The notes: a model not told the origin generated them from the letters alone. Counted from the stretch's first letter, positions 9,600 to 22,367 are shown. The stretch: DNA of 64,000 nt from Megamerina dolium (GCA_963854835.1 OY978526.1:31299073-31363072), one strand, 5' to 3'. Numbers and translations are program-made.

Positions 9600-12500
9600 G
9601 CGCCAGGAACCACTAAATGTGTGTCAACTCAATATTCACCACAGCAAAGCAGCATCAGCAATGATGGTGCGGAGTCTCGATGAGCATCAGCTTGACATTG
9701 CACTAGTTCAGGAGCCCTGGATTCTTCATGGAAGGATCAAAGGCCTATCTGCACAAACACAACTTTGTTTTATCCACAAACAGAGGGGAAGTTGAGGACA
9801 TGCATTTTAGTTAGACATGGGATACGTGCGTTTCTAATGTCTAACTTGTGTTCACCGGATCTCACAGTAGTGAGAATAGGTGACGGTACGGGATCATTTA
9901 TGATCGCATCAGCATACCTTCCATATGATTCTCCAGACGAACCACCTTCGAGAGAGGTGGAAGCTCTAGTGAGATTCTGTGATGGTAGGGGGGTTGGTCT
10001 GATCTTAGGCTGCGATGCCAATGCGCACAGTTCTGTGTGGGGCAGCAGCAATGAAAACTATAGAGGAGAGTGTCTACTCGAATTTATAGAAAGATTTGGT
10101 CTACAAGTTGCCAATAGGGGAACAGAACCGACCTTTGTCGACGCACGTCGTTGCGAGGTTATTGATGTTACTCTGACGAATGTCAAAATGTTGGATAGGA
10201 TTTTGGATTGGAGGGTTGTGGATAGACTAACCATGTCGGACCACAGGGCCATTCAGTTTGGGATTACGTCCGATAAAAGACATAGGAACGACTGTAGAAT
10301 GGTAAGGATACCGAAACGAACGGATTGTACAAGGTATTGCGAAGTTCTTGAGGAATTATTGCCAAGGAGGTTTAAGAGACCTAAAACAACCGCAGATGTT
10401 GAGTATCAGGTGAGGGCTATCAGCTCAGCCATGATCAAAGCATTTGAAGCTTCATGTCCTCCGACGGTAGTGGACGAGGGAGATCCCACTCCATGGTGGA
10501 ATGGGGAACTGGAATCCATGAAAAAGGAGACAAGGAAGGCTTTTAATCGTCACATGAGAGGGGACCCCAATGCATGGGACGACTACAAGTCAAAGAAAAG
10601 GGAGCTGAAGAAGACTCTACGCAACCGTAAAAGGAAAACGTGGAGGGAATTTTGCTCAAATATGCAAGATATGACCGATGTATGTAGATTACAGAGGATC
10701 ATTTCAAAGGACCCGGTGTCAAAGTTGGGATTAATTCGCAAAACGAATAGATCCTTTACAGAGACAATCGGAGAGTCACTGAAATACCTGATGGAGGTGC
10801 ATTTTCCAGGAAGCTTTAGATCGGAAGATCCTTGGGAAGCCACCCGCAAGGGTGCAAACAGGAATGAAAGATTGGAAGCTGAAAGGATAGTCACCAGAGA
10901 TGGAGTGATAAACGCCATTAAGCGTTTCTCTCCATTCAAAACAGCGGGTACAGACGGGATATTTCCAGCCCTACTTCAGTGAGGTGCAGAAGCTCTGGTA
11001 GAGAGGCTTCTGGGAATATTTATTACTTGCCTGGCTACAGGATATATCCCGACTCAATGGAGAGAGACTAAGGTTGTCTTTCTTCCAAAGCCGGGAAAAA
11101 GGGACTACTCAGAGGCTAAATCTTTCCGGCCGGTTAGCTTGACCTCCTTTCTGCTTAAATGTATGGAAGGAGTACTGGCGGACTACATGGAAAGGACAAC
11201 GCTTCTGACAAAACCACTGTGCAGGTGTCAGCACGCGTACAGAGCTGGCAAATCCACTGAAACGGCCCTGCACGAACTCGTTCGCGTAGCGGAGAGGGAA
11301 CTGTCTTGTGGAGGGATATCTATGTCTACTTTTATGGATATAGAAGGTGTCTTCGATAAGATTGGTTTCGATAAGCTAAGGATGGCCCTTGCTACTCGTG
11401 AAGTCAGCCCAACCATTATAAGGTGGGTGGACAGCATGCTGAGGAAAAGGGCAATAAACTTTCAAAATGGGAGTTACAGACTCAGAGGTAGGGTAGTCAA
11501 AGGATGTCCACAGGGGGGAGTATTATCGCCCATCCTTTGGAACATCACGGTCGATTCCCTACTTCAGCTTCTGCACTCAAAAGGCATACACACTGTCGGG
11601 TATGCAGATGACATAGCGGTAACGGTGAGCGGTAAGTTCCTGGACACTATTTATGATACCATGAGAACACGGAACAAGGTCTCTCTGTAAATGCTAGTAA
11701 GTCGGAAACAGTCCTCTATACTAAAAGGAGGACTGGACTAACAATAGACCCTCTTAGGCTTTTTGGATCGAACATCAACGTATCCAAGGAAGTAAAGTAT
11801 CTAGGTGTCATCCTGGATAACAAGCTGACTTGGAATAGTCACGTCGATGACAAGATCCAGAAGGGCAAGCGGGTATTGCATCAGTGTAAGAGAGTGTTCG
11901 GTCTCATGTGGGGAATCACTCCCAGAGCAGCGCACTGGATCTACATAACGATGGTCAGACCCTTAATAACATATGCTGCTGTGGTCTGGTGGCCTAAGGT
12001 CACCCAAAAGACCGCGAAAAGCAAGTTAGATAGGGTACAAAGAATGGCTTGTATTGGGATTACCGGAGCTATCCGGACGACCCCAGTAGAAGCATTGGAA
12101 GTCTTTCTCGGGCTGCTGCCATTGGACTTGCATATTATGAAGTCAGCGGCATTAACAGCATTACGTCTGAAGACAACCAATAATTAGTATGGATTCGGCA
12201 CAGAGAGGGGGCACAGGGGCATCCTGTCACTGCTATATAGCAGTGTAAAGGAGGCGCAGATGCCAATGGAGGGAATGGGTAGGCTGAAGATGACTGAAAA
12301 GTCACACAGAACACTCATTGAAGACGGCCTCACACATGATGTATGTGAGGAAAATGACATCAGTATATTTACAGATGGTTCATTAATGGATGGCAGAGCC
12401 GGTGCTGGAATCTTCTCTAAAGAGTTGGGACTGGCATGCACTCTGAATCTGGGAAGATACGTATCGGTCTATCAAGCAGAAATGCTTGGTCTAATGCATG

Positions 12501-13302
12501 CGCTAGACCATCTACTGGATGGAAAGGTGCAAGGTAAGAAAATCTTGCTAGCACTCGATAACCAGGCGGTGGTCAGGCGGCTGCAACAACCTACGGTATC
12601 TTCTAAGTTGGCGCTCGAATGTGTTCAGAAACTTAATGGGTGTGCTCGTAGTAATGCGATTACTCTTATGTGGGTGAAGGGACACATTGGTATAGAACAG
12701 AATGAAGCTGCAGACTCCTTGGCTCGACAAGGATCTGAAGCTGAATTTTATGGACCGGAACCAGTAGTTGCTCTCAGCAGCGGGACGGTGAAGGCAAAGG
12801 TCGAAGAGTGGGTAAAGAAACTTCATCTCACGAGATGGGAGAACTTATCTACTTGTAGACAGGCAAAGTCTTCGTTGAGGCTATCAAAGGGCAGTGAATC
12901 GGGGAGGGCTCTCAGTCTAGGACGTATGACTCTAAGCTGGTTGACTGCATTAATAACTGGCATGGCAATTTCAGGTACCACCTCAGCAAGATGGGTCTTG
13001 TTGATGGGGAGGATGCTGATATTTGCAGATTATGCATGGAAGAGGCAGAGACAGCGGCGCACATAGTGTGCCAGTGCCCTGCATTGGCAAGCAGGAGGAT
13101 GTCCACACTGGGTCGCCAATTTATTGATGAACTCGAAATGTGGAACATACCCCACAAAGAGATGCTTGAAATAACGCGTGATGTTATTATGAGGAAGGAA
13201 GTAGAAGAATTCTGCAACCGAAAAATAATTAACACACGATTTGAGGGACGAAAAGGTATAAGTAGTCTGATTCGGCTAATCCCTAAAATATATATTATTT
13301 AG
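9600..13302 (+). pseudogene. LOA-like ORF2: endonuclease, reverse transcriptase, RNase H
   Basis: Endonuclease: LNVCQLNIHHSKAA at about 9615, VQEPW at about 9705, a frame change near 9775, LILGCDANAHSSVWG at about 10000-10045 and LTMSDHRAIQFG at about 10228. Reverse transcriptase: an in-frame TGA at 10980-10982, FRPVSLTSFLLK at 11128, MDIEGVFDKI at 11335, GCPQGGVLSP at 11503 and the catalytic YADDIAV at about 11601. A frame change follows at about 11670. The thumb has VKYLGVILDNKLTW and a WGITPRAAHWIY motif. RNase H (frame 12260-12960): FTDGS, YQAEML, LALDNQAV and NEAADSLARQG keep the four acidic positions. A last frame change near 12960 leads to CRLCMEEAETAAHIVCQC and the stop at 13300-13302. 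Lesions: about three frame changes, one TGA and one TAG near 12185. Confidence 0.87.
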
Positions 13303-13309
13303 TGCCCGG

Positions 13310-14480
13310 CAATAAAGCTTGATACATTAGTTAAGTATGGATTAAAAATATCATTAAAAATATTGAAACTTTTTTTGAATCGACATATTTTAAGCATTGT
13401 TGACGCTATTACCATTTGACCCTATTTCCATTTATTTCCAAATTTTTGTTGACTTTACTGCTCTTTTGAAAAGGTATAACGTAAATAATAGATTTTATCT
13501 CGCATCACCGTGACAAATAGTGTCCATTGACGTTATTTCCATTGAACTTGTTACCTGTCACCGATTTTGACAAGAATTTGCTAGTTTCTGCTGGACAAAT
13601 TTTTACCAACAGAATTTTTCCAAGAAGAAAACAGCTGACAGAACAACAGCTGGCCGAAATTTATTAAAATAAAAAAAATTTTATTTGTAAATGGAAAATG
13701 GAATATTAGCAAAATAAATATGCAAGAGGAAAGTAAATACTCATTTTGTCAAGTTTCTTCAGTAGTTAATAAAATTTACACACAGAGGAGCACTACACGT
13801 CTAGCTTTCTTAGATATAAATTTTTTATTTTTACTTTTAAGTCTTCTTCTACTTCTTCTTCATCAAAACGTAAATAGTTGTGTTCGACAATATAGTTTTT
13901 AATAATTTTTGCAAGTAGGCGTTCGATGCCGCTAAAAAATTATCCATCAATCAAAAATTTAGAGAGCAAAGTGACAGTTTGTTGCAAGAGAGACGTGGAT
14001 TTTGTGCTGAGAAAATTATTTTATCCATCACGAAAACATATGATCTGAAAGCAAATTATTGCAATAAATGTATTTTTTGTGGTCTTTTGTGCGCTTCTGC
14101 ATGCTATTTGACTTGCGCAGGCTTGCCAATTCGCAATTGACTATGTTGTTAAAGTATATTTATTGTAAATCAATGCAATGTACTATTCTGCATTTTTCAA
14201 AATTGTAAACAAACTCAGCTGATTTGGTTTCTTCTGTCGATTTTTGCAAAATATGGCAAACGAATTTTCTGTAAACAAACTCACATTTTTTGTTCGTTCT
14301 TTGGGAGAGAATTTTAGCTTTAGCTCTTAATTTTGATTGATGGGTAGTGATGGCTAATTTTGTTATCAAATGCAACTCATTATCAGCTGTACTTAAAACT
14401 TGCAAGTCCTTGTTAATTTTGTTTTCGCATGCTATTGGTAATATGTCTCTCTTTGAGAGCAAATAGTTTCTTATTTTCCG
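13310..14480. repeat. Right part of the palindromic repeat around the LOA-like LINE
   Basis: About 13500-13580 is the inverted counterpart of 7325-7405. About 13575-13650 aligns in direct orientation to 47890-47965 (both have CTGGA-AAATTTTTAC and an AGAATTT-like run). Motifs such as GCAAAGTGACAGTTTG (13968-13983) recur as AAAGTGACAGTTG near 7304 and AAATGACAGTTCG near 47869. The whole block is AT-rich with many GTTTGTTTAC and CTTGCAAGTT-like words. A 100-residue minus-strand open frame at 14160-14462 has no recognisable content. Confidence 0.5.
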
Positions 14481-16327
14481 GAAATTTCCTGATGGATAAT
14501 CATTACTGTATGGTACTTTCCAGAGTGCAACTAATAATGAGTACTACATCTTCTCAGGTGTCATTGATCTACGAAATCAGATTCGATTAGTGAGTTTAGT
14601 AACTCAGAATTGTACTACCATAACTCTTATTTTATTCATTCATAAAATTGAAGCCCTTGAGAATTCATTCAACTTTTGCCTTTAAAATCTGTATTTGATT
14701 CCTAAACTACAATTCTACAGCGGATCAAAGCTATAGTTCAAATAAATAATATCTCATAATAATTACGTTTTTAAACAAGAGGTGTCGTTTTAAATAAAAA
14801 AACGCAGTATTTTTCTGAAAAGAGCTGATATTTTTATTTTTGTCAAAAAATAAACTCTATTACATTTTATGAAATGATATTCTCCAATTTTTTTACGAAA
14901 AAATAGAATCTTTGAACTTATCTAATCTCATTCCATTATATCTTTATGCTTTTTTCTTGTCCCAAGTATCGATCATGCGAATAAAACATTTCTTCTAACT
15001 GCTTCGAAATGGAGAAATTAATCTGTGTTGGATGAACCTCGCAAAGGCTGTCCTTAATCTCCCAAGAAGAATGTCAATTTAATAAATTCTATATTGGTCA
15101 TCAGTACTTCAAAGTGTATTAAGATTGACTTGCTTTATTTTTTACCTTCAAAATATAGTCCACACGAGCATGTAGGTATCGGAAATGCATACTGTGTAAT
15201 TATTGCAAGTGTTTTCACACTTTTCTTTATTTCTTTTATTTTACTTTGGCCACCCCGTATTTATTTATTGCAATTCCTTAGAGTTTTATTTGAACTCTGG
15301 AGATGATCATTGTGTAAACTGTGAAATCAATTAATTTGGATAACAAATCAATAGTGTGAAAGGAGAAGAAAAAAAAAAATAATGAAACAATTCATCATAA
15401 AAACATGCTTATTTCTCCTAAGTATTTGCCTTCTTTACAATCATCTTCCTTACTTTTCATATCCTTTGTCAAATCGGAAGGAAATACGTTCACATTCGTT
15501 CCCTTATTCTGTTTTACCCTCTCATTATTTTTTCATTTTCAATAGGTTTCTTCTATGGTTACATAAAGTAGGTAAATCTTATGAACAGAAGTTTCTCTGT
15601 GATCTCCGTAATTAGCCTAGGTTTTGTTTGGACAAATTATGTCATCATTTTGTTGTGATTTATCAATTCTGATGGCATATCATCATGCATTCCGGGATAT
15701 CATGCTCTGCAGTTGTTTTGTTTGCACTATATCGAACACAGTGGGAGAGGCCGCAACAATACTAAATTCATTAAATTTATTTCGGATTGAAACATCAACA
15801 ATGATCATATAGGTACGTACCACTACCATTGTTTACGTATAGAAGAATATTTGGTTTTTTAATAAGTATGTAGATATGTTCTGTAGAATGTAGGTGTACA
15901 TAGATCGTAATTTTAGGATCTGACCAGGTGGTAGTGAACTTCCAAATTGCATTGTAAATCTTTGTGTCTGTCAATTTTTTTGTAGAAAGAAAAAAGTCTA
16001 AAATGTTTAATGAAATAAAAAATTATTAATTTGCGCTATAGAATTTATATTCCTAGGGCTTAATTGATATTATCCAATGCATTCAATTTTGGTTTGTTGC
16101 CAAAAACGAGGCACTTTATGCAGCCCCAGAGAAAAAGTTAATTCTCACGACCTTGGAGTCGTTTTGGGAACTTTTCTTGCTAAAATACAACATTGCACCG
16201 TCGATCGATGCGATAACTTTATTCGTTAACGAAGTCGTTTATGATTTTTCTACAACACAAAATTTATAACTATTCCAAAACCAATATTTTTCGTTCAATG
16301 AACCTTACATCGATAACAAAAATTAAT
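14481..16327. other. AT-rich intergenic sequence without recognised gene
   Basis: Short open frames only (60-77 residues at 15094, 15382 and 15624), none with a recognisable motif. No repeat relation to the rest of the window noticed. Confidence 0.5.
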
Positions 16328-16455
16328 ATGTGGCCGAGCTTCTCTTCTTATTCTTTTTCTGAGCTTTGTCACAGAGCTCTTTTAAAAGCGTTTTCACCGC
16401 AAATTGCTACTAGCGGAAGAATTGCCAATTGGTTGCCGAGAGGTGGGTAAAGTTC
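16328..16455 (-). mobile_element. SINE body fragment
   Basis: On the minus strand this matches the body of the SINEs at 43905-44252 and 60737-61066: shared words include GAGCTTTGTCACAGAG, GGAAGAATTGCCAATTG and a GTTGCCGA(A/G)AGGTGGGTA-like run. The tRNA-like head and part of the body are missing. It abuts the monomer repeat that begins at 16471. Confidence 0.7.
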
Positions 16456-16560
16456 AAAATAAGCAGTTTTTATACCCTGCATAATGCGATATGCATGGTA
16501 TATTCATTTCGGTCAGATGTTTGTGTCCACTTGAAGGAATCTCCGGAGATATAGACATAG

Positions 16561-16721
16561 GTGCTTCCCAAGAATGGACGGGTCTACGTCCCGGAAGCAC
16601 TCGACCACGTGGTCGACCAAGGTCCATTCAACACAGCAGAATACGGAAATTCTTTGTACGGGAACAAAACAAAGCATTTCCGTATTCTTGCTGCTACAAC
16701 AACAACAACAACAACAACAAC
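16561..16721 (+). mobile_element. 161-bp CAA-tailed retroelement insertion with 12-bp target duplication
   Basis: The insertion breaks the repeat between ATATAGACATAG (16549-16560) and ATATAGACGTAG (16722-16733), an 11 of 12 target-site duplication. Copy 1 is continuous at the matching place (about 6700-6725). The insert ends in (CAA)n at 16697-16721, a tail typical of some I/LOA-type LINEs and the SINEs they move. It contains a perfect 16-bp palindrome (16601-16616, centred on CACGTG) and a strong stem (16639-16657 with 16669-16687). It is either a 5'-truncated LINE 3' end or a very short SINE. Confidence 0.72.
16639..16687 (+). other. Hairpin near the 3' end of the CAA-tailed insertion
   Basis: GAATACGGAAAT followed by CTTTGT pairs with ACAAAG and ATTTCCGTATTC, giving 18 pairs with a one-base opposition and an 11-nt loop. 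In several LINE/SINE partnerships the reverse transcriptase recognises a 3' stem-loop, so this may be the recognition element; that function is inference. Confidence 0.65.
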
Positions 16722-18248
16722 ATATAGACGTAGATATATATTCGTGATCAGCGTCGATTTAATTTTCGATTTAACGATGTCCGTCCGTCCGTCTGTCTGT
16801 CACCTGGCTGGTTCGCACGATAACTTGAGTAAATATTGAGCTATTTTGACGAAATTTGACACAAATAACCTATGATCCAAGGGTACGGAGAGGATTGTTA
16901 TTGGGCATGATCGGTCAATAGCCACGCCCACACCAAGCATTTAAAGCGACTAACCTCGGAATTTTAAAAATGTTTAACTTGCTATAACTCACATAATATA
17001 CCATTTGGGACAACAATGTTTTACACATAGGGTTATATTATACTACTATATAACCTCGCCAAAAGTGGGTGAGCCACGCCTACTTTCTAGCGTAGCTCCA
17101 ATACAAAGTGTCTGTACTTCTTTTAAATTGAAACAGCTGTAACTTCTACAATCTTCTGTCTAGAATAACCATAATTGATACTTAGATTAACATGGCAGTG
17201 AGAAATAATATGGCAGAAAATCAGTGTGCCACGCCCACTCCTTTTTAGGTCTGCCATACAAAGTTGCGGAAATTAAAAAAAATTTTACCGGTTATAACTT
17301 GCAAACTATTCGGCGTAGAATAACGAGATTTAAGGTGTGGATTAGTATTGTACGAGCAACTAGGCTCACAGGAAATGGGCGCACCACGCCCACTGTTTAT
17401 CGTAGCTCCCATACAAATTTTAAATTGAAACAGCTGTAACTTCGGCAATCTTCTGTCTAGAATAACCATAATTAACACTTAAATTAATATCGTGGTCGGT
17501 AATAATCTGGCAGAAAATCAGTGTGCCACGCCCACTCCTTCTTGGGTCTCCCATACAAAGTCGAGGGAATTAAACTTAAACTTTTAAGCTCCTTAACTTG
17601 CAAACTATTCAGCGTAGAATAACGAGATTTAAGATGTGGATTAGTATTGTACGAGCAACTAGGCTTACAGGAAATGCGCGAGCCAAGCCCACTGTTTATC
17701 GTAGCCCCTGTACAAAATGAGTGAAATTCTTTTAAATTGAAATAGCTGTAACTTCTGCATACTTCTGTCTAGAACAATTATAATTAATACTTCAGTTAAT
17801 ATGGTCGTCGAAAATAATCTGACAAAAAATCAACATGCCACACCCACTTCTTAATGGGGCTTCCATACAAAATTTGGAAAATTAAAAAAAAATTAAACCG
17901 CTATAATTTACGAACTATTCAGCATAGGACAACCAAATTTAAGGAGTGGATTGATATTGAAAAATTAATTAGATATACAAGAAAGAGGTAAGCCACGCCC
18001 ACTTTTTATATAGCTTCCGTACAAAATCTCGAATTTATCTTAAACATTAAAACACCCATAACTTACTAAATAATACGCCTAAGTCAACCCATTGCAACCT
18101 AGGTAGTTTAGTATTATAGGTAGAAATTATTCCTCAAAAATTGGTGAGGTAGCCTGGTTCTTAATGTAGCTCCTATACAAAGAAGTGGAAGAAAAGGATG
18201 GATATACGAGCAAACTTTTTATATATACCTCTACATATGCAGGGTATA

Positions 18249-19057
18249 ATTTAAATTTTGCATCTATTCAAGCACAGCATTGCAAGAAATCATGGAGAAT
18301 ATTCCGACTTTGAAACACCACATTTTAGATTTGACAGACACTATAAAGATATCAACTTTGCAGGGGAGCCCACCTAAAGATTGGATATATGAAGTAAGTA
18401 TGTTAAAAAGAAATATGGAGGACGAAAAATTAATGAGAGTCGGTAATACGCTCTAGAAGTGATTCATGTTCAGCTATGTGGTAAGTTGTCGAATTTGAGA
18501 TGTTTTTTTTAATCTTAAATGCTCTCTCGTCAACAACTGCGTGAAATTATCAACATTTTATGTTTTTAGTTGAGCCAGATAATTAAAATTTGCTCCATGC
18601 ATTCATTAACACACCTTAATATGCATAGTAATAGTACTTGCCACCCACATAAATAAAAAATAATATATTTTTACTATACAAATGCACACAATTAAATTCA
18701 GGATTGACATTTTTAGTTTGCTTGTGTCGAAGAAATTTTGACAACTGTATTATGGTCAAATAACTATTTCATTCAGCCCAGAGAGAGCCCATCAGGTGGT
18801 CGATTCTATATACATATTTGTACACAATTACGATGATATTTGCAATTTCATATTGGAAATCTAATTTCCTCATTGTAGTAGATACCACCCAAGAAGCAAC
18901 CACGAAGATAAGAACAAGAAAACAATAAATATCTCAATAGCGTTGCATATGATAGTGAAAAAAAAGGTTGACAACAAGAGTAGTGAAAAAAATGAGATCA
19001 ATCGTACTCGGATGTGTATCGCTGAAATTAAGATCAACCCCTGATTTCGCAGGATAC

Positions 19058-19090
<33 letters not shown>

Positions 19091-22000
19091 CATTATTGTG
19101 TAACTATTCTTTGGCATTTGCTACTCACTGTAATATTGTTTATGTTGACTTTCTTATAATCACTATACCAAAAGAATTGGAAATGTCAACTGCCTTTTTG
19201 TGATCGTAAAATTTATTGGGGTAAACTTCGATTCCATTCATTTGTTTGTGGACAAGGGCTAAATTGAATACGACTTTTGTATGTTTGTGGTTACAATGAA
19301 ATGCTTTCTCTAGAAAAAAAGACTACAGAAGAAAATAAAAGGAATTCAATTCGTATTTTATAGAATCAAATATAAATCTATAAAAGTATCTTCTAACAAC
19401 ATGTTTTTTATTTTGATAACCATTATAAAAACAAACGATCGTCAACTTGTTCTAAGCAGATTTAAACTTAAATTACACCAGGGGTACAGTAATGATCCCT
19501 GATCCCACACCTGGGATTGCGAGTTTAGAGATTTCTGTTGAGCCAAGAAGTTTGTTTGAGGATTTCTTGGGGACTGAAACAAATTTTTCTATTTTTTTTT
19601 TAACAATGTCCAATCAAATCAACCGAATTTTATTTGAGAAAAAGAAAAAATTATTATTTAATACGTCTCCTGTGTGACGGCAATTCTTCAGGTAGAAAAA
19701 AATTCTGCATTAGTAAGCATTGCTTTGCAATCTGTACTATATTATCGGCTTAATATTTTATTTTTCATATTTCTTGAGCTAATACATCTGCCTAATATCT
19801 ACCTTATATACTTAACTAAATGAGAGGCTCCGTACGTAATCTATTTGCATTGATATTGTATATTCTCATATATCCGATAGTCGACGACTGTCGACGACCA
19901 TTGTCAAATGTCTTAGAAAAACTACAATATTTTTCATATATATATATATATATATGTACCAAAAGTGGAATGCATTATAATCCGCGAGACAGCCACTCAT
20001 TAGAGGTATTATCGCTTCGCAACCTAACGACTAAGCAAATACAAAATTTGATAAATTTTGGAAATTCTGAACCTTTTGCACATTCATAGAATAATATCTA
20101 AATGCCAAACGTTTACTCACTGATATCTTGTCTAACCCTTAGATTTATTTCTAACATGCCTTTTCTTATTTACTTCGTTCTTCCTCAGTCTTTTTTCCAG
20201 TTATCTTCTTTTTCTGCTAAATGTTGAGCTTATCTCCTTAAATGTCCTTAATGAGTGTATTTTTCTAAAACCTCAGCTAAATGCCCAACTAAACAAAATT
20301 GCTGCTACGCTTATATAAATACTATATAGGTGTGTATTGTACGTACCCAGTTGGAAATGGTAACATGAAGTATAGTTTATTTTATGACGTCCATTAAAAT
20401 AAGTCGGATCAATAAAAAGTTCAATCGAGTTTTCTATGGAAAAAAATTTGACTTAAATCTTTTTCCACTCTAGGACAGTTCAGAGCATACAACCCCACAA
20501 AATCAAAAGAGTATGATGTCTGACGGACTTGTGCCATATTCTATGGATTTTGGGTCGCTGAATTCAAATCTGTGGTTGGATTATCAGCATCGCCTGCAGA
20601 AATTTGCATAACCTCAACAAAATCTGGAAAATTTTCCGAAAAACTATATTTTTTGAGGTTATAAAGAAAGCTGATGATGATGAGATAAGGACTCAGCGAT
20701 CGCAAATCCATAAACACAACCCAAAAAAATGTAATCATCGAGTATATTAAGTATAAGTATATCTATATCAACAAATATACCTATGTATGTAAGTACTCTG
20801 CAGTGAATAAAATTATTTCGAAATCATTGAATTCACTAGTTCTAGAACGCCAAATTGTCTCACTCCAATATACCTTCCTTTATTAAAACTGGTGGAGGAG
20901 GAGTCGATTGGTCTGTTTATGCATTACCTATGGACCAGTTCTTTCATTAGTAAAATTTTTCTTCGACGTAATACGAACCAAATCAATTCTATTTCTAGCA
21001 TTGATTCGCCCAAAAAAGATAAGTGGAGTAAATAATTGATTTTTATTTTTAAAATATACTTTCATTTACCGTGGTTCGAATCTGAGTACCTTCCACCGCA
21101 TGTTCTCTCACCGTTACTCTACCAACTACAATAATCTGTAAAATGTTATGGTTGCGTTACAATCGAAACACTTGCAAGTTTAAGTGTGCCTTAACTTTTG
21201 AATAAACTGGTGAATCTAAGCTCCAAGCTTTCCTGGTTATTGAACTAGGTCTATTTGAACTAGCCAAAGAACTAGTACATGTTCGTACTACTGGGTAGGC
21301 ACATTTCGAATTATGACGCAAACATAACAGACCGTTTTCGATCTTATTTACTCTTTATATTGTTTTTAGCAACCATCATTTTCCATCACTACTATATTCG
21401 TACTATATTTACATATGTATTTTTCAAATTTCCGTGACCTTCTGCTTAATACTTTCCCTGGTTCAATATAGATATACATATGTATATCGTATAGGTAGAA
21501 AATCGTACATATTTGTACACATGTATGTACTTTCTATAGCGTATATGATTTTAGACAGCAACTGAATAGACGGAGATAAAAGGGAAGATTATGAACATTA
21601 TGATGATCGTTCGTAAATATTAAGCTGTTTTACTAGTCAGCAATTCAAAGGAATATACTAAATGGTAGGTGTATACTTAGATATGTAAGAATATATACTA
21701 TAAATATGCATGGATATATGCAAGTATTTTAGCGGTAAGAGCAGTTATTGAAAATCGTATGATAAAAGGAGCTTAGCTTAGCAATTAGCATGGGTTTGGA
21801 CAGCCCCGTCCCTAAAAACGATACTATAATATGGTATTACTTATATAAATATATAAGTTGAATGTTTTATTGGTACTGGTTATAAATCATTCATCTTAAA
21901 GACTGCTTGGAGTGGTAGTTTGCAGTTGTAAGAAAAGCTTAAATTCGCTCGCCTGTACCTTTATATGTAGCTATAGTTTTCGTTTGAAAACCAAACCATA

Positions 22001-22367
22001 TTGCTTGTATTTAAAGCATATTTCCCACAAAATTTTATACTCGATAAATCTTTGCGCTAATCAGCCCTAAACTATATTTAGTTGTTTTGCAATTCTTACA
22101 TGCGGACTGGTAACCTCCGAAAATCTGATGTATTTGTATAGTTTACGTTTTTCCAATACGAGGGATACGATACACCAATCTGGAATCGGATAATCAGCTT
22201 GGAGAACAGTTCAAGTCTATTTCTTCTTCTTGTTACATTGTATATGGATAGCACAAACGGGGTTGGTAGATAAATTCTAATTTTAGATTTTCCTAATGAA
22301 AATGAAATGTGCATAATTCCGCATATGCCGGGGAAATTGAATATAACAGAAATATATACGATTTATG
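18249..22367. other. Intergenic stretch with microsatellites, no gene recognised
   Basis: Holds an (ATT)n run at about 19060-19092 and a short (AT)n at about 19937-19956. Open frames are all under 90 residues and low in information. No splice-delimited coding run or transposon motif was recognised. Confidence 0.45.
19058..19092. repeat. (ATT)n microsatellite
   Basis: About eleven consecutive ATT/TAT trinucleotides. Confidence 0.9.

Larger units (their letters stand above)
7482..13309 (+). mobile_element. LOA-like non-LTR retrotransposon with RNase H
   Basis: A nearly full-length LINE. It has a GC-rich 5' leader (about 7490-7915), gag ORF1 (7916-9521, one frame change) and ORF2 with endonuclease, reverse transcriptase, RNase H and a terminal cysteine motif (about 9600-13302). 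The order and the RNase H place it with LOA/I-type elements rather than Jockey, and there is no poly(A) tail directly after the stop. A 15-bp direct repeat, TTATTTAGTGCCCGG, lies at 7482-7496 and 13295-13309. It may be a target duplication or a repeated element terminus. GC content is visibly higher than in the surroundings. A few lesions make it non-autonomous, but the damage is light, suggesting a fairly young copy. Confidence 0.85.
16471..18248 (-). mobile_element. Monomer-built non-coding repeat, inverted copy 2, with an inserted retroelement
   Basis: The ends are TATACCCTGCATA at 16471-16483 and its reverse complement at 18236-18248. The interior is the reverse complement of copy 1: CCACGCCCAC-like boxes at about 16923, 17085, 17230, 17384, 17528, 17683, 17839 and 17995, about 150 bp apart. 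Copy 2 lacks the near-identical 298-bp duplication and is more diverged internally. A 161-bp retroelement sits at 16561-16721. The two copies face each other across 9.7 kb that holds the LOA-like LINE. Confidence 0.7.

Noticed and set aside
14160..14462. 100-residue minus-strand frame
   Set aside because: Lies inside the palindromic repeat, no recognisable motif, and related repeat copies do not keep it open.
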